Positions 1 through 17,690 of a stretch of DNA of 64,000 nt are shown one piece after another (within the stretch, counting starts at the first letter, position 1; every line of letters starts with the position of its first letter). This DNA is from Haematococcus lacustris (Eukaryota; Chlorophyta; Chlorophyceae; Chlamydomonadales; Haematococcaceae): the NCBI GenBank assembly GCA_030144725.1, contig JASKMD010000003.1:5669587-5733586 (forward strand), in the 5' to 3' direction. Under the pieces are notes generated by a model that saw only the letters and a list, made by a program, of their open reading frames with translations, was not told where the DNA came from and did no database searches. A program made the position numbers and the translations under genes.

Positions 1-794
1 CGCTAGGCCACAATGACGTCCTCCCGACGAAGGGTGGGGTCTAGCAGCTCCTTCCACACCTTGGCACACGGCTGGCCCGCCAGAACACCCACAGCCAGCT
101 GGTCCACCGTGTCGGCCCGGGGGGCGGGCTGAGCAAGTGGACGCCTGCCCCCACGCCGCTACTGGGCCTCCAGCTGCCGCTCAGCCTGCTGGGCCGCCCT
201 CATCTGCGGCGAGGGTCGCTGGTGCGCCCTGGCGGAGGTATCAAGCCAGCGAGGGGGTTGGCTGCCCTGCACCTCCTCGGGGAGCCGCTCCTCCGCATCC
301 CTGCCCTGCTGTTCCCGCTCCCCCGCTGCCCCCTGATCTGCCACCTGCTGCGCGCTGGCCTCCCACTTGAGCTCCAGCTCCCTCAGGGCCCCATCAGCCA
401 CCGCTGCCACCTCCGGTTCGCCCGCTGCCCTGGGGGGGCGCACACCCCACAGCGCAGGCCACAGGCCCCCACTGGGTGGGTAGAGGGGGTTGGCACTGAC
501 GCGCTGGAGCTGGTGGAGGCGCACCCTGGCATGCTTGACCGAGAAGTCCAGCAGGGTGGTGGTGCCCATGCCCCACACCTGAGGATCCAGCTGCAGGTGA
601 GCCCAGGGGCCCAAGAGCCACTCCTTCTTAGGCCAAGTGCCAGGCCCCTGGTCAGCTGGGTCGGCAGCCTGCCCTCCCGCCCCGCCCCCTGCTCCCCTAC
701 GCCCTCCACCTCCTCCACGCCCTCGCCCCCTGACCCCGCCCCGCCACCTTGCACGCCCCCCTCCCCTGCCAACCGCCCTTTTACACCCCGGCAC
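1..794 (-). pseudogene. Unrecognised coding-like region, two frames
   Basis: Two protein-like stretches read on the minus strand. One runs from about 794 to 159 and contains a segment beginning GTTTLLDFSVKHARV plus an Ala/Glu/Gln-rich, probably helical part. The other runs from about 130 to a TAG at 4-6 and ends KELLDPTLRREDVIVA. They are in different frames, so a short intron or a frameshift separates them. I recognise no family. The region abuts the LINE on the opposite strand and may be a host gene 3' end or another transposon's ORF1. GC-rich DNA makes long chance ORFs common, hence the low confidence. Confidence 0.25.
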
Positions 795-804
795 CGGCAG
801 CTCC

Positions 805-1632
805 TAGGGCTGGCTTGTTTTTGTCAAGCCCTCCACCATCCTCCAGGGGTGCACCCAGGTGCAGCTGCAGGCAGAGGGGGCCCTAGGGCGGGTGCTGCGG
901 GTAGACGGGGAGCTCGCAGGCCCTGTGTCCCTAGTGTGCGTGTACGCCCCGGCGCAGCAGGCAGAGCGGCCAGCGTTCCACGCAGAGTGCCTCCCTGCTT
1001 GCCTCCCGCCAGCCGCCGACCGCCGCCTCCTCCTCATGGGGGGCGACTTCAGCGGCATCCTAGCCCCCGTGAACAGAGTGGGCATCCCGCAGGGCTCGCA
1101 GCATGGGGAGGCCTGGGTGGGCAGCCGGGGCTAGGGGGCGGAGCAGCTGCGGCAGCTGGTGGGTGAGCGGGGGTTGGTGGACCCGTGGCGCCATCTGCAC
1201 CCCTCCAAGAGAGACCTCACCCACTTCAGCGAGCGTTGGCAGACGGGAGCGCGCCTCGACCGGTGGTACATCTCGGAGGAGCTGGTGCAGTGGCAGATGG
1301 ACAACGCCATTCAGGGGGTGCTGCCAGTGCCCACCGACCACCGGCCCGTGTCAGTGGCAGTGTGCCCCCCCAACCTGCCTCTCACCGTCCCCGCTCCCTG
1401 GCAGCTGCACCCCGCCCACCTCGACAACCCTGACCTGCTGGACTGCCTCAAGGACTTCCTCCTGGCGGATGAACATCACCACGAGGCTGCGAGTCAGCTG
1501 GGGCTGCCTAGGGATGGGCACAGGGCCAGGTGGGCCCGCATCAAGCAGGGCATGGCCATGCGTGCCCAGCACATCCTGCGGGCCCAGCGCCGCGCGCAGC
1601 GTGCCCTGCAGCAGTGCAGGGAGAAGGCGGCT
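805..1632 (+). pseudogene. LINE apurinic-type endonuclease domain
   Basis: The APE-like endonuclease of a LINE, which nicks target DNA to prime reverse transcription. Visible blocks are LVCVYAP (about 925-950), LLLMGGDFSGIL (about 1030-1065), a mid-domain LVDPWRHLHP stretch (about 1175) and the C-terminal TDHRPVSVAV block (about 1336-1365) that holds the catalytic Asp-His pair. Readable frames change around 1135-1160, where a TAG follows a Gly-rich stretch, so the domain is broken. An Arg/Gln-rich linker follows and runs straight into the SINE target site at 1633. Confidence 0.75.
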
Positions 1633-2278
1633 GCAGTGGCCAAGAAAGAAGAAAGAAAGAAAGAAGAAAGAAAGAAAACTACTCCGGTACAAACCGGCGT
1701 GCATTAAGGGAGGAGCTTCCGCCTGTGGCGCGGCCTGCTCCCACCTCCAAACGTTGGACACAGGCTGGACATGTCCCCATCAAGCTGCCCTAGCTGTAGC
1801 CACAGACCACAGCTAGCACCCAAGGCAAACAAAGAGGCATGAGAGGAGCAAAGACTAGTGCACTCGGCAGCTGGCCTTATCTCTTCTCCTCGTTGACGAG
1901 AGCAATTCCAGCCTTGTCCGCCGGATGTCGCACTAAAAGCTGAAGTTCAGGCTCCAAAAGACCAAACTTCAGCTGTCAGCCAACGTTCCGCGTTGAGGTA
2001 GCTCTGCTCCCTCCTTGACGACGCCAGCAACTCCACAACAGCTCGATGACCCGCAGCGGTCGTGTGCGGCACCCGGACCTCATTTGTATTCCGCTGGACA
2101 AAGCGGTGCCCGTTCAAGCCTGGGAAGGCTGTCCCGTTGCATCCCGTTGCATCTCATTTATATACCGCTGGGTGCGGCGGTGAGGTAGCTTAGCCAATCC
2201 GTGCGACCGAAGTCAACGCGGATTGTTACCAGGGCCACCACGTGGAGGTGCCTCACCGCCAGCCCCGCAGTGGCCAAG
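1633..2278 (-). mobile_element. SINE-like retroposon, copy 1, with 12-bp TSD
   Basis: An approximately 622-bp insert at 1645-2266 is flanked by the direct repeat GCAGTGGCCAAG (1633-1644 and 2267-2278). Removing it rejoins the LINE linker in frame. It is the reverse complement of the insert at 20974-21573. On the minus strand it starts with a GGCACCTCCACG-type head, has a TATATAAAT box about 100 bp in, and ends in a (TTTC)n tail seen here as GAAA repeats at 1645-1677. A long TSD and a simple-repeat tail mean retroposition by LINE machinery. I find no clear tRNA-type A/B boxes, so the promoter class is open. Confidence 0.75.
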
Positions 2279-3385
2279 GCTCACATCGTGCGGCAGCTGG
2301 TGCGGGTGGAGCGAGAGGGGGAGGCTGAGGTGCAGGCGGCGCAGCACCTGGGAGAGGCCGCAGCCCTGGCGGGTGTGGGGGCGAGGGAGCAGGGGGCCCA
2401 ACAGTCCCTGCTGGCCAGCGCAGTCCTCGACCAGTACTACGGCGACCTCCTTCTTCTTCTACTTCTACCAACCTCCTCCTTCTACTTCTACCATCGCGAC
2501 TAGCCCGTGCACACCCCCACCCTCATCTCCTCTCTCCAGCTCCCCGGCTAGCCAGGTCAGCCAGCAGACCTTACCACGCCGGCCGGGGTGAAGGCAGCGT
2601 GCAAAGCGTTCCAGAAGCACTACTCAGCCGCTGAGCCAACCGGAGTCTACGCAGGCAAGCCGGTGGACACAGCTGCGCGCGCCACGCTGCTCGACAGCCT
2701 CACCTCCCACCTCAACCCCACCCAGGCCAGTGCTGCCGAGGGCCCCGATGGCAGACCTGTGCTGTCAGAGGAGGAGTTAGGCCGGGCTCTGCAGGGCTGC
2801 GCGCACAGCAAGGCCCCGGGGCTAGATGGGCTGCCCATGGAGGTCTATGAACGGCTGTGGGTGGAGCTGGGGCGGCCGTTGCGGGCCATGTTGCAAGAGG
2901 CCCTGGCAGACACCACTGACCCTGCCCCGCTGGCTGAGTTCTTGACCGGCATCATCACCCTCGTGCCCAAGGCTGGCAAGCCGAGGGACCAGGTGGCCGG
3001 CTACCGCCCCATCACGCTCCTCAACTGCGACGTGCGCCTGGTGGCCAGGGCAGTGGAGGACCGGCTGCAGCTGCCCTTGGACCTGTTGGTGTCCCCCTCC
3101 CAATCGGCCAGCAACCTGGGCAGGGACATCAGCGACAACGTGCAGTTCCACCTGGGACTGCTGGAGTACCTGCAGCAGCGGGGCAGCCCAGCCTGGCTGT
3201 TGTTGCTGGACCTAGCGGGGGCCTATGACAACGTGTCCTGGGGCTTGCTCCAAGACATGATGGAGGCCATGGGGTTCTGCCGGGAGGGGCATGTGCGTTG
3301 GGCTCAGCTGCTGCCCCGGGGGGCCACGAGCCAGGTGCTGGTCAACGGCTACCTCACAGACAGCTTCCCCCCTGCCCCCTCACAG
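2279..3385 (+). pseudogene. LINE reverse transcriptase, truncated
   Basis: The reading frame picks up after the SINE with VAKAHIVRQLVRVER, continuing the linker that stops at 1632. The RT proper begins near 2588. Family blocks are KAPGLDGLPMEVY (about 2810), IITLVPKAGKP (about 2950), YRPITLLNCD (about 3000) and LLLLDLAGAYDNVSW (about 3195). The last carries the first catalytic aspartate. The YADD block and thumb are missing; after about 3380 the sequence becomes a proline-coding repeat. Stops lie between 2500 and 2590. It cannot be functional. Confidence 0.8.
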
Positions 3386-3895
3386 ACAGCTTGCCCCCTG
3401 CCCAGCACACTGCCCAACCTCTTGGTGACTCCCCCGCTCAACCTTCCCCACAACCGCCTGCCCAATCCCTTGCCCACTTTACAACGCAGCCTCCCCCTCC
3501 ACCCTCTGCCCCACCCCCCGTACAGCCTCTAGGTGATCCCCCCTGCCCTATCAGTGGCAGGAGGCAGGCAGGGGCACAACAAGAAATGGGTCTTCTTGGG
3601 CGATTCATGTAGTCTTGAGGCGACAGCATTGACACATCTCATTAGTTGAGGGTGGGACGGCTGGGGATGAGGGCACCCAGGTGGCTGAGCAACAACAATA
3701 ACAAAGCCCCACCTCCCGGGGCCCTCACCCAGCCTTAGCTGCTGCCGCCCCCCTCCAGCGCACCTCAAGTGGGGGTGGCACGCTTGGGGATGAGGGGGCC
3801 CAAACGGAGCAGGGCGCCCAGGTGGCTGAACAATAGCTACTTCCTTGTCCGACCTCCTGCCACCCCCATCCCGTCTCTGAGGCTAGGATCATGGC

Positions 3896-3990
3896 GGAGA
3901 TTGGGGCCGGGGCTGGGGCGGGGGTGGGGGCGGGAACGGAGGCTGGGGCGGGGGTGGGGGCGGGAACGGAGGCTGGGGCGGGGGCAGGTG
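3896..3990. repeat. 30-bp G-rich tandem repeat
   Basis: Just over two near-identical copies of a unit built on GGGGGCGGGAACGGAGGCTG, with G-runs on the plus strand. Confidence 0.75.
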
Positions 3991-4654
3991 ATGAGTCAAG
4001 GGCTAGAGGGCCTGGGCTCAATGGTCTCGGTATCCACCCGTCTGCTCCGCCCCTTGGCAGGCCTTCCCGTTTTGATAGCTCTTGGTGGCCCAGCTTCAGC
4101 AGAGCGTTCAGAGGGGACTCCGTGGCTAGGCCCGTCCTGGGCTGCCCAAGTGTGTTCTAGGGGTGAGCCAACACATCCAGGGGAGCGGGAGGCGCAGGGC
4201 CTGTCGCCGAGCAATACAGCCGCCCCCACCTCTGGTCAGGAGAAGGCCCACAAGTCGGCCTTTCCCGCTTGGCGGTGCAGCAACGCCTACACGAGGCAAG
4301 AGGCCCTTTCTTCCCCGCATGGACATGACCAGCTCCACCGGAGGTAAGTCGGGGGATGTGGGGGGCAAGGCCCTAGCCGTCGTGTTTTTTGCCGATATCA
4401 GGGCCCTCCGAGCCGATAGGAGCGCCCTTGACCCTCAGCCGGAGCTGCTATCAGCTATCCGCTCCTCCCCCTCCGCCTCACCCGCTGCTCAAAAGGCCAT
4501 GCCATTTGGCCCGGCTGTGGAGGGGCAGAGCCGCTGGACGGCAGGGCTACTACAGCTAGTAAGCCCCAAGCTGCCGCAACCCCCCTCCAACGCACATCAA
4601 CAGGGTGTGGCACTGCTGGAGCTGTGGGGGCGAGGGTGGTGCATGAAGCGCAGC

Positions 4655-4742
4655 AGCAGCGACAACAGCAACAGCTGCAGCAGCTGCAGCGGCACCAGCA
4701 GCAGCTGCAACAACAACAACAACAACAACAACAACAACTTTT
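4655..4742. repeat. CAG/CAA trinucleotide repeat
   Basis: Imperfect CAG followed by a purer CAA tract (about 4708-4737). No gene context supports a polyglutamine reading. Confidence 0.75.
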
Positions 4743-4744
4743 TC

Positions 4745-5110
4745 AGCAGCTTCTGAGGGCTGGGGCTGGGGTTGGTTCCAAGGCTAGGGCTGGGGCTGGG
4801 GTCGGGGTTGGGGCTGCTGCTAGGCAGGGCAAGGGGTTGGGCAGGGGGGGCCAGGGCTGCAGCAAGACAGGGCTCCATGGCAGGACGCTGGGCAAGGGGG
4901 CTGGGTAGGGGGATTAGGCTTGCAGTCAGCCAGCTTGGCAGGGCAGGGGGCTGGGCGGGGGGGGCCAGGGCTGCAGCCAGGCTTGGCTCCATGGCAGGGG
5001 GCTGGGCAGGGGGGCCCATGGCTTAAGCCAGGCTGGGCTGCATGGCAGGGTGTTTGGCAGGGTGCTGGGTAGGGGGGGACAGGCCTGCAGTCAGCCCGCC
5101 GGGCCGGGCA
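4745..5110. repeat. Degenerate ~60-bp G-rich tandem repeat
   Basis: About five diverged copies built on GGGCTGGGYAGGGGG, CAGGCTTGCAGYCAGCC and GGCTCCATGGCAGG segments. Confidence 0.65.
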
Positions 5111-5575
5111 GGGGGGCCAATGGGAGGGGTGACCACCTCGACCACCACTCCCTACGCTCTCTACAGGTAGGCACCGAGTTGTGTGCCTGATATCCATGGG
5201 CAGATCTGTAAATAACCATAAACTGAGTGCCACGTCCTTTCCTACGCTCTCTACACCAACCCGTTCGGCCATCCTTAGGCTTGGACGTCTTTGAGTGTAC
5301 AGCAAGGCGAAGTGGGTTGTGCGCCAACCTTACTCCTGTGGGGCGGGGTTATTGCGACACCATGTCAGTCGTTAGTCAGTTCGCTCAATGTCAACCTATA
5401 AGACGACCCACGATAGTCCCATGGGCTGTAGTTAAGTACGCTGGGTATCGAGACGCGCTGGGTTGCGAGGATTTGCTTCATGGTGTGACGATTGAACAAT
5501 CAGCGTTGACTCGGCGAGTCTTCATAGTAGCATATGTAGCAACACAGACTACGTCAACGAGCACGGGTCTGTGCC

Positions 5576-7171
5576 ATGGACCAAGCTGTGGAGCTCCTGT
5601 ATGCGGCCATTCACAAAGCTGAGGTGAGCGCTGGCGAGGGGGGGCTTCGGCGCTGAGCAGTTGAAGCGCACTGTTTTTGTGCACCCGCAGCATAAGGTGG
5701 GCGGAGGAGAAGGGCTTGTAGGCATATATGGCACCATGACGAAGACTGGTACTCACAGCATTCTACAAGCAATGGAGGGCAAGGCTGAACTAAACAGCAG
5801 CAGTGTTCTAGTTGACATTGGCTCTGGGTTGTGCAGGTCCGTGCAAAAGCTTTGTGTCATCCACACTATCTAGTAGAGCAACCTAGCCAAAAAAAGTGCT
5901 TCATTGCAGGCCTCTGCTCCATGCCATCGTCGGTTTTGGAGTGAGAAGGACGTTTGGAGTGGAGCTGGATGCGGTGAAGTGTCAGAAAGCTGTCCCTTTT
6001 GTTCAGCATGTGCGCAACATGTGTTCCGGCGAGGGACTGGAGCTGTCACCCACAGCCCTTCCTAAAGTCATCTGCTCGAGTGCCCAGCAGGTGCCCCTTC
6101 AGTTGCTGCTGCTCAATGCACGTGTGCTTATTCCTAGTGTGCATGCAAAGCTCTGCTGATATGGGTGCAGACCAGTGTTGCTTGTGCATGTCGGTGCATG
6201 CAGCTTGAATCTCTTGAACCAGCCACCCATGCATATTCAGCCTGGGAGGGGTTCCCAACTGAGGCAAAGCTGGCTGTGGGGCGCCTGTTTGCATCCTCCC
6301 AGACTCTACGCACCATTGCCATTGTGCAACGATCCATGCGTAACAAGGTATGTGTCAGCAACTGCTGGCTGGGCAGCTGGGTCAGGCTTGCAATCAGGTC
6401 ATGGACCCATGCTGCTCAAGCCAGCTAAGCTCAGCCAGGAGCAGTGACGTAAAGGGGGTGGCAAAGTGCAGGAGAGTGCAAGGGGAGCCAGGGTGCAAGG
6501 CGGTAATGCTGCTGTGCTGGTCTCTACAGGATCCAGCTGATGCTGCTGTGTCGGTGCTGTGTCGGTGCTGCTGCTGTGCGTCTGCTGTGCTGGCCTTTAC
6601 AACACCCAGCTGCTGCTGCTATTGGCTGCCGCAGGATCCAGCTGCTGAGATGGAGGAGCTGGGTTTTGGCCAGGTCCACTGCGTCACTGAGTCCTTGCCA
6701 GTGCACATGGCCGGCTCTGGTCGCCAGCTATGTGCCTACATTTTCTGCAAGTCGGGGCAGCCCCGGGCTGCAGCAGGCAGTAGGCAGGCGAAGCGGCCTA
6801 AGCTCAGCTTGGAGACTGCGCCCACCTTCCACCCAGCTCAAGTGGTCAGCACACTGCATCGCCAGGCCTCGGAAGAGCTCAGCTGCAAGCACACACACAG
6901 CAGCAGCAGCAGTAGCAGCAGCATTGCGCTGGCAGTAGGACCACACACAGCAGTGCACCAGCATGGGTTGCGGCGTCGCAAGCCTTGTGAGTCAGACTCC
7001 CAACGCGCCAACGATGCATCCCAGCTCCCGGCTGCTGCTGCTTTGCCACCGCTGAGCAAGCGAAGGAGGGGCCAGGTGCGTGAAAATGAGCCTGGTGGGA
7101 TTGGCGATGCTGGCGTGGCGATGGGCACACGACCTAGGACACGGTCATGTAGAGGGCGGGAACTGGCCTGA
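5576..7171 (+). CDS. SAM-dependent methyltransferase-like protein (DOT1-like fold)
   Basis: Five exons: 5576-5623, 5691-5836, 5910-6090, 6204-6347 and 6635-7171, giving 351 aa; all junctions keep phase and use GT-AG. The N-terminal half shows a class I methyltransferase: GIYGTMTKTG, motif I VDIGSGLCRPLLHA (split by intron 2 inside the Arg codon), motif II FGVELDAVKCQKAV, then THAYSAWEGFP and ELGFGQVHCVTESLPV. DOT1-type histone methyltransferases have similar blocks, so a nuclear protein substrate is possible but not shown. The C-terminal 130 residues are a low-complexity tail with basic clusters (KRPK, GLRRRKP, LSKRRRG) that could be nuclear localisation signals. Motif I has Cys where Gly is usual. 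A duplicated GGATCCAGCTG acceptor region near 6533 and 6635 may allow alternative splicing of the last exon. Fold is fairly sure, substrate is not. Confidence 0.65.
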
Positions 7172-7937
7172 CTCCGCACCGCCTACTCCAGCTTTGGCTA
7201 CACTGTTGGGTATGTAGGCTCTCCAGCATGGCCATGACCGCTGCTGCAATCAGTGTAGGGTTAGTGGTGTGAACCATGCATTGCGGACAATGTAGCTGTC
7301 AGCTTGACAGAGTTGCATGTGGGCTTGTGCCTGATGCTGAAGTGACTTGTGAAAAGCTATGTAGCATAGTAGGATTGCATTTGGGTTGTGCCTGATGCTG
7401 GAATGACTGGTCACTAGGAAGGGAGTGGTGCAACATGCACGGCCCATTGCACCTGACGCTTGCACTGCATCTGTCATTTGTTGTGCTGTAGCCAGCAGCA
7501 TCACCCCACGACCGCATATGCCACAGCTTCTCAATGACTGCCTGTGGCTGCCTCGCGGTTGTGTGGCCTAGTGTGCGGGATCTCTGCCAGGAGGACGTGA
7601 TTGAGATTTGTTGGTAAGACATGCATCGGTGAATGTTCATTCTTTGACTGGGCTCTTGGGACAATACGCGTTAGCTAGGATTAGATGGTGTGTTACGCTG
7701 ATGGCAGCTACAGCTACTGCTTATTGCCCCGTACCCATCCCAGCTTGTCGAGAAGATGGCTTCCCCCACATAAAGCGTCAGCGGTGAGGCTGCTTGTCCG
7801 ACTGGTGATGGTGGTTGTGACAAGCCGACTCTGGTTCAAGACACCATCCCCTCATGCCGATTACACCTCCGCTTCCTTTTCAACTGGACAACGCCACAAC
7901 CTAAACTCCGCATCAGAACGTTTCGCCAACCCCAGTA
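7172..7937. other. Convergent intergenic region
   Basis: The 3' ends of the methyltransferase (+) and the At4g00755-like gene (-) face each other here. Two diverged copies of a ~70-bp sequence sharing TTGTGCCTGATGCTG occur at about 7320 and 7385. I see no gene. Confidence 0.5.
7861..7865 (-). terminator. Polyadenylation signal TGTAA
   Basis: TGTAA on the minus strand, 73 bp past the stop of the gene ending at 7938. TGTAA is the usual poly(A) signal in chlamydomonadalean algae, so it supports that stop. Confidence 0.5.
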
Positions 7938-15384
<7,447 letters not shown>

Positions 15385-15557
15385 CGTACGGGACGTTAGT
15401 CGATGTACTCAATGGCCTAGTGTCTCTGTTGCTTTGCATGCACCTTCACCATCACCGGCTTCACTCACTCAGGAATTCAAAAGGAATCCTAGGTTAGGGA
15501 CACACACCAGTCTCTCACTGATGTGGAGAAGTGTAGGGGCTCCACAGGAGGATAGGG

Positions 15558-16652
15558 TCAGGCGTTCCCAACATGGGGTTGGTAATCTTCATGCAACGGC
15601 AGCCCATCTACTCCATCATTTGATGTAACGTTTGCTGCGTCTGCTGCAATGCGATATTGCTGCAATGCTGGCCCAGTATTGCAGCAATGCTGCAATACTG
15701 GCCCAGTATTGGGTGCCGCTCGGCATGGGAGCATGGGGTGCCAAGCCCCAAGTACCGTGTGACACCCGCTGGGCCAGCTACATCAGCTCAACGGTGTCCA
15801 TGCTGCGCGTCTGGGCGCATGCGAGAGATGCGGTGTCACAGCTGCTTGAGCAGCAGAAGGGTCGGTCTCCACCATGGGCTGTCACCCTTAGCCAGCTGCT
15901 CCAGGACAACAGCCTGCTGCTCAGGCTCAGCGTGGTGGTAGTGGTATACGACAGGAAAGCAACTTCAGTCATACCTCCAGCTTCAAAAGCAGGAGGTACA
16001 CACGAGCTGGAGGGTACCCCACGTGTGCACCCACATCCGTGGGAAGCTCGCCGCAGCTGCGCCCCCTCAGCAGCAGCTGACACCTGCAGGCACCATCCCT
16101 GAGCTGGCTGTGCCTGCTGGTGCACCCCCTCAGCAGCAGCAACAGCTGGCAGCGGCAAGCACGTCACGTAAGCGTGAGGCACCTGCAGCTAACAAGTCGA
16201 GGGCAGCAAGCAAGGTGAGACAACACCACGTACTGCACCTAGCACCTTGTTTAAGCGTAGTAGAGCAGCCGGTAATGCACTAGCGCCAGCAGCTCCTCCA
16301 AAACCTGATAGTGGTATACAGTTGTCACGACTGCCGTCGTCGCGTCCCATGCCAATAGCAAATCATGTTCCGACTGCTGCTGCGTGTTGCAGGTGCCACT
16401 CACAACAGCGTGGCGAAGCGTGCTAGTGCGGCGCGCCTCGCATGGGGCAAAATCGCATGAATTCAAATGTCGATCTTTAAGCTGGCACTGAGCACCGCTG
16501 AGAGCGAGATAGTTTTTGCTGCGTCTGCCATCTCGTAGCTTTGGGTCTCCTCTGTTTAAAGCACTGTTTACATATATTTTTGACTGAGTGGCTGCGGAGA
16601 TACGGGCTTCCTATCACAGGGGGGTGGTTTTCAGGTAGTTGGGAACGCCTGA
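15558..16652 (+). mobile_element. hAT-type element with 15-bp TIRs
   Basis: Terminal inverted repeats TCAGGCGTTCCCAAC (15558-15572) and GTTGGGAACGCCTGA (16638-16652) match perfectly. The direct repeat GATAGGG touches both (15551-15557 and 16653-16659), close to the 8-bp duplication expected of hAT. At 1.1 kb it is an internally deleted copy. A related end occurs on the other strand near 52670-52725. Confidence 0.75.
15632..15960 (+). pseudogene. hAT transposase fragment
   Basis: Reads CDTRWASYISSTVSML followed by RVWAHARDAVSQLLEQQK, matching the conserved D-T-R-W segment of hAT transposases that lies between catalytic core parts. The N-terminus is replaced by a CAATGCTG/CAATACTGG repeat, and the C-terminal dimerisation domain is absent. 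It lies wholly within the TIR-bounded element. Confidence 0.55.
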
Positions 16653-17690
16653 GATAGGGATTCAGCATGGTTGATGTATCCGTTCATGTATTCACTGTCA
16701 TACAGGTAGTTGTATGGCAGAGCTGGCCTAGTGCCTTTGCCTGTTTTGTTGCTTTCCATGCCCCATCACCGTCTATCATTGCTACAAACGGCGGTGCAGC
16801 AAATCCAGTGCCATCAGTACCAGCGCAACCAGCACTGTGCACTTGGCAATGGCTGCCACTTGGTCTTCATCTATAGCCAGCTGTCATGCCCGGTCTTTCC
16901 GTGTGGGAAGCAAAACTGACGTTTGGCGCCAATGGCGGGGGAGGTAGTATTCCTGCAATCTCCTTACTGTCGTCTACTAGTCCTGAACCCAATTTCACCT
17001 CATCCTGACCCATCCTGAACTAAGCTGAACTCCACAGCCTAGCACTTTGAGTGCACAGTGGCCAGTCCACAGCCATCCTTGAGGCCTAGCTGAGTGCACG
17101 GTGCACTGTGCTCTCGACCCGGTGGAACTCACCGGAGGCTTGTTTTCTGTTGACGGGCGGCAGAGATTGCGATGGGGGAGGTCGTGGAGGTGCGGGTGGT
17201 GATGGCGGTTGGTCAATTCTGGTAGATACCTCTTGCGCCTAAGAATGTACGTGGGAAAGTTTCAGACCTCCTGAAAGGGGTTATACATTATGAAATGTTC
17301 ATAAAACGGTTCTTTCTACCAAATATATGGCTTACACAACCAGTAACAATTCACACCACACTTAACACGATCCAACCGATCAAGCAATCCTTGAATATGC
17401 GTGGAAGAAAACAGGCGTGGTGCTCCATTGTGCATTGCTCTACGCCTAGCCTCTTGCTCGCCTGGTCCAGTCTTTACCATCCAGCTGCCAGAGTTTACGA
17501 AAGACACTGGGGGTTAGGTGGAGGGTGGGAGGGTGGGAGGAGGGGTGACCTGCAACTGGCGGTGCTAGCGTAACAGCCACAGCAGCAGTGACAGCAGCAG
17601 ATGTGCCCCCCCCTCCCCCTCCCCCCCCTTGCCACCCGCTGCCAGCTACTGCCGCCCAGGGTTTCCTTCTCCCCTGCTGCACTGTGCCCC
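16653..17690. other. Intergenic region downstream of Sec1 gene
   Basis: No coding region recognised. The part next to 17691 is the 3' UTR of the Sec1-like gene on the minus strand. Confidence 0.4.
17332..17336 (-). terminator. Candidate poly(A) signal TGTAA for the Sec1-like gene
   Basis: TGTAA on the minus strand about 355 bp past the stop codon; no nearer one was seen between it and the stop. Confidence 0.35.

Larger units (their letters stand above)
805..3540 (+). mobile_element. Degenerate LINE (non-LTR retrotransposon)
   Basis: The remains of one ORF2-type polyprotein read along the plus strand: endonuclease first, a linker, then reverse transcriptase. The 5' end is missing and the RT stops before the catalytic YxDD block, giving way to simple C-rich sequence near 3380. 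In-frame stops, a (TTC)n stretch at 2450-2495 and an inserted SINE (1645-2266) interrupt it. It is a dead copy. The order EN then RT with an APE-type endonuclease is that of L1-like clades, but the clade cannot be set by eye. Confidence 0.8.
3541..5575. other. Non-coding stretch, G-rich repeats
   Basis: No gene is recognisable here. The DNA is a patchwork of G-rich minisatellites (listed separately) and unique sequence. The last 400 bp or so (about 5160-5575) is less repetitive and lies directly upstream of the methyltransferase gene, so it probably holds that gene's promoter; I see no convincing TATA box. Confidence 0.5.
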
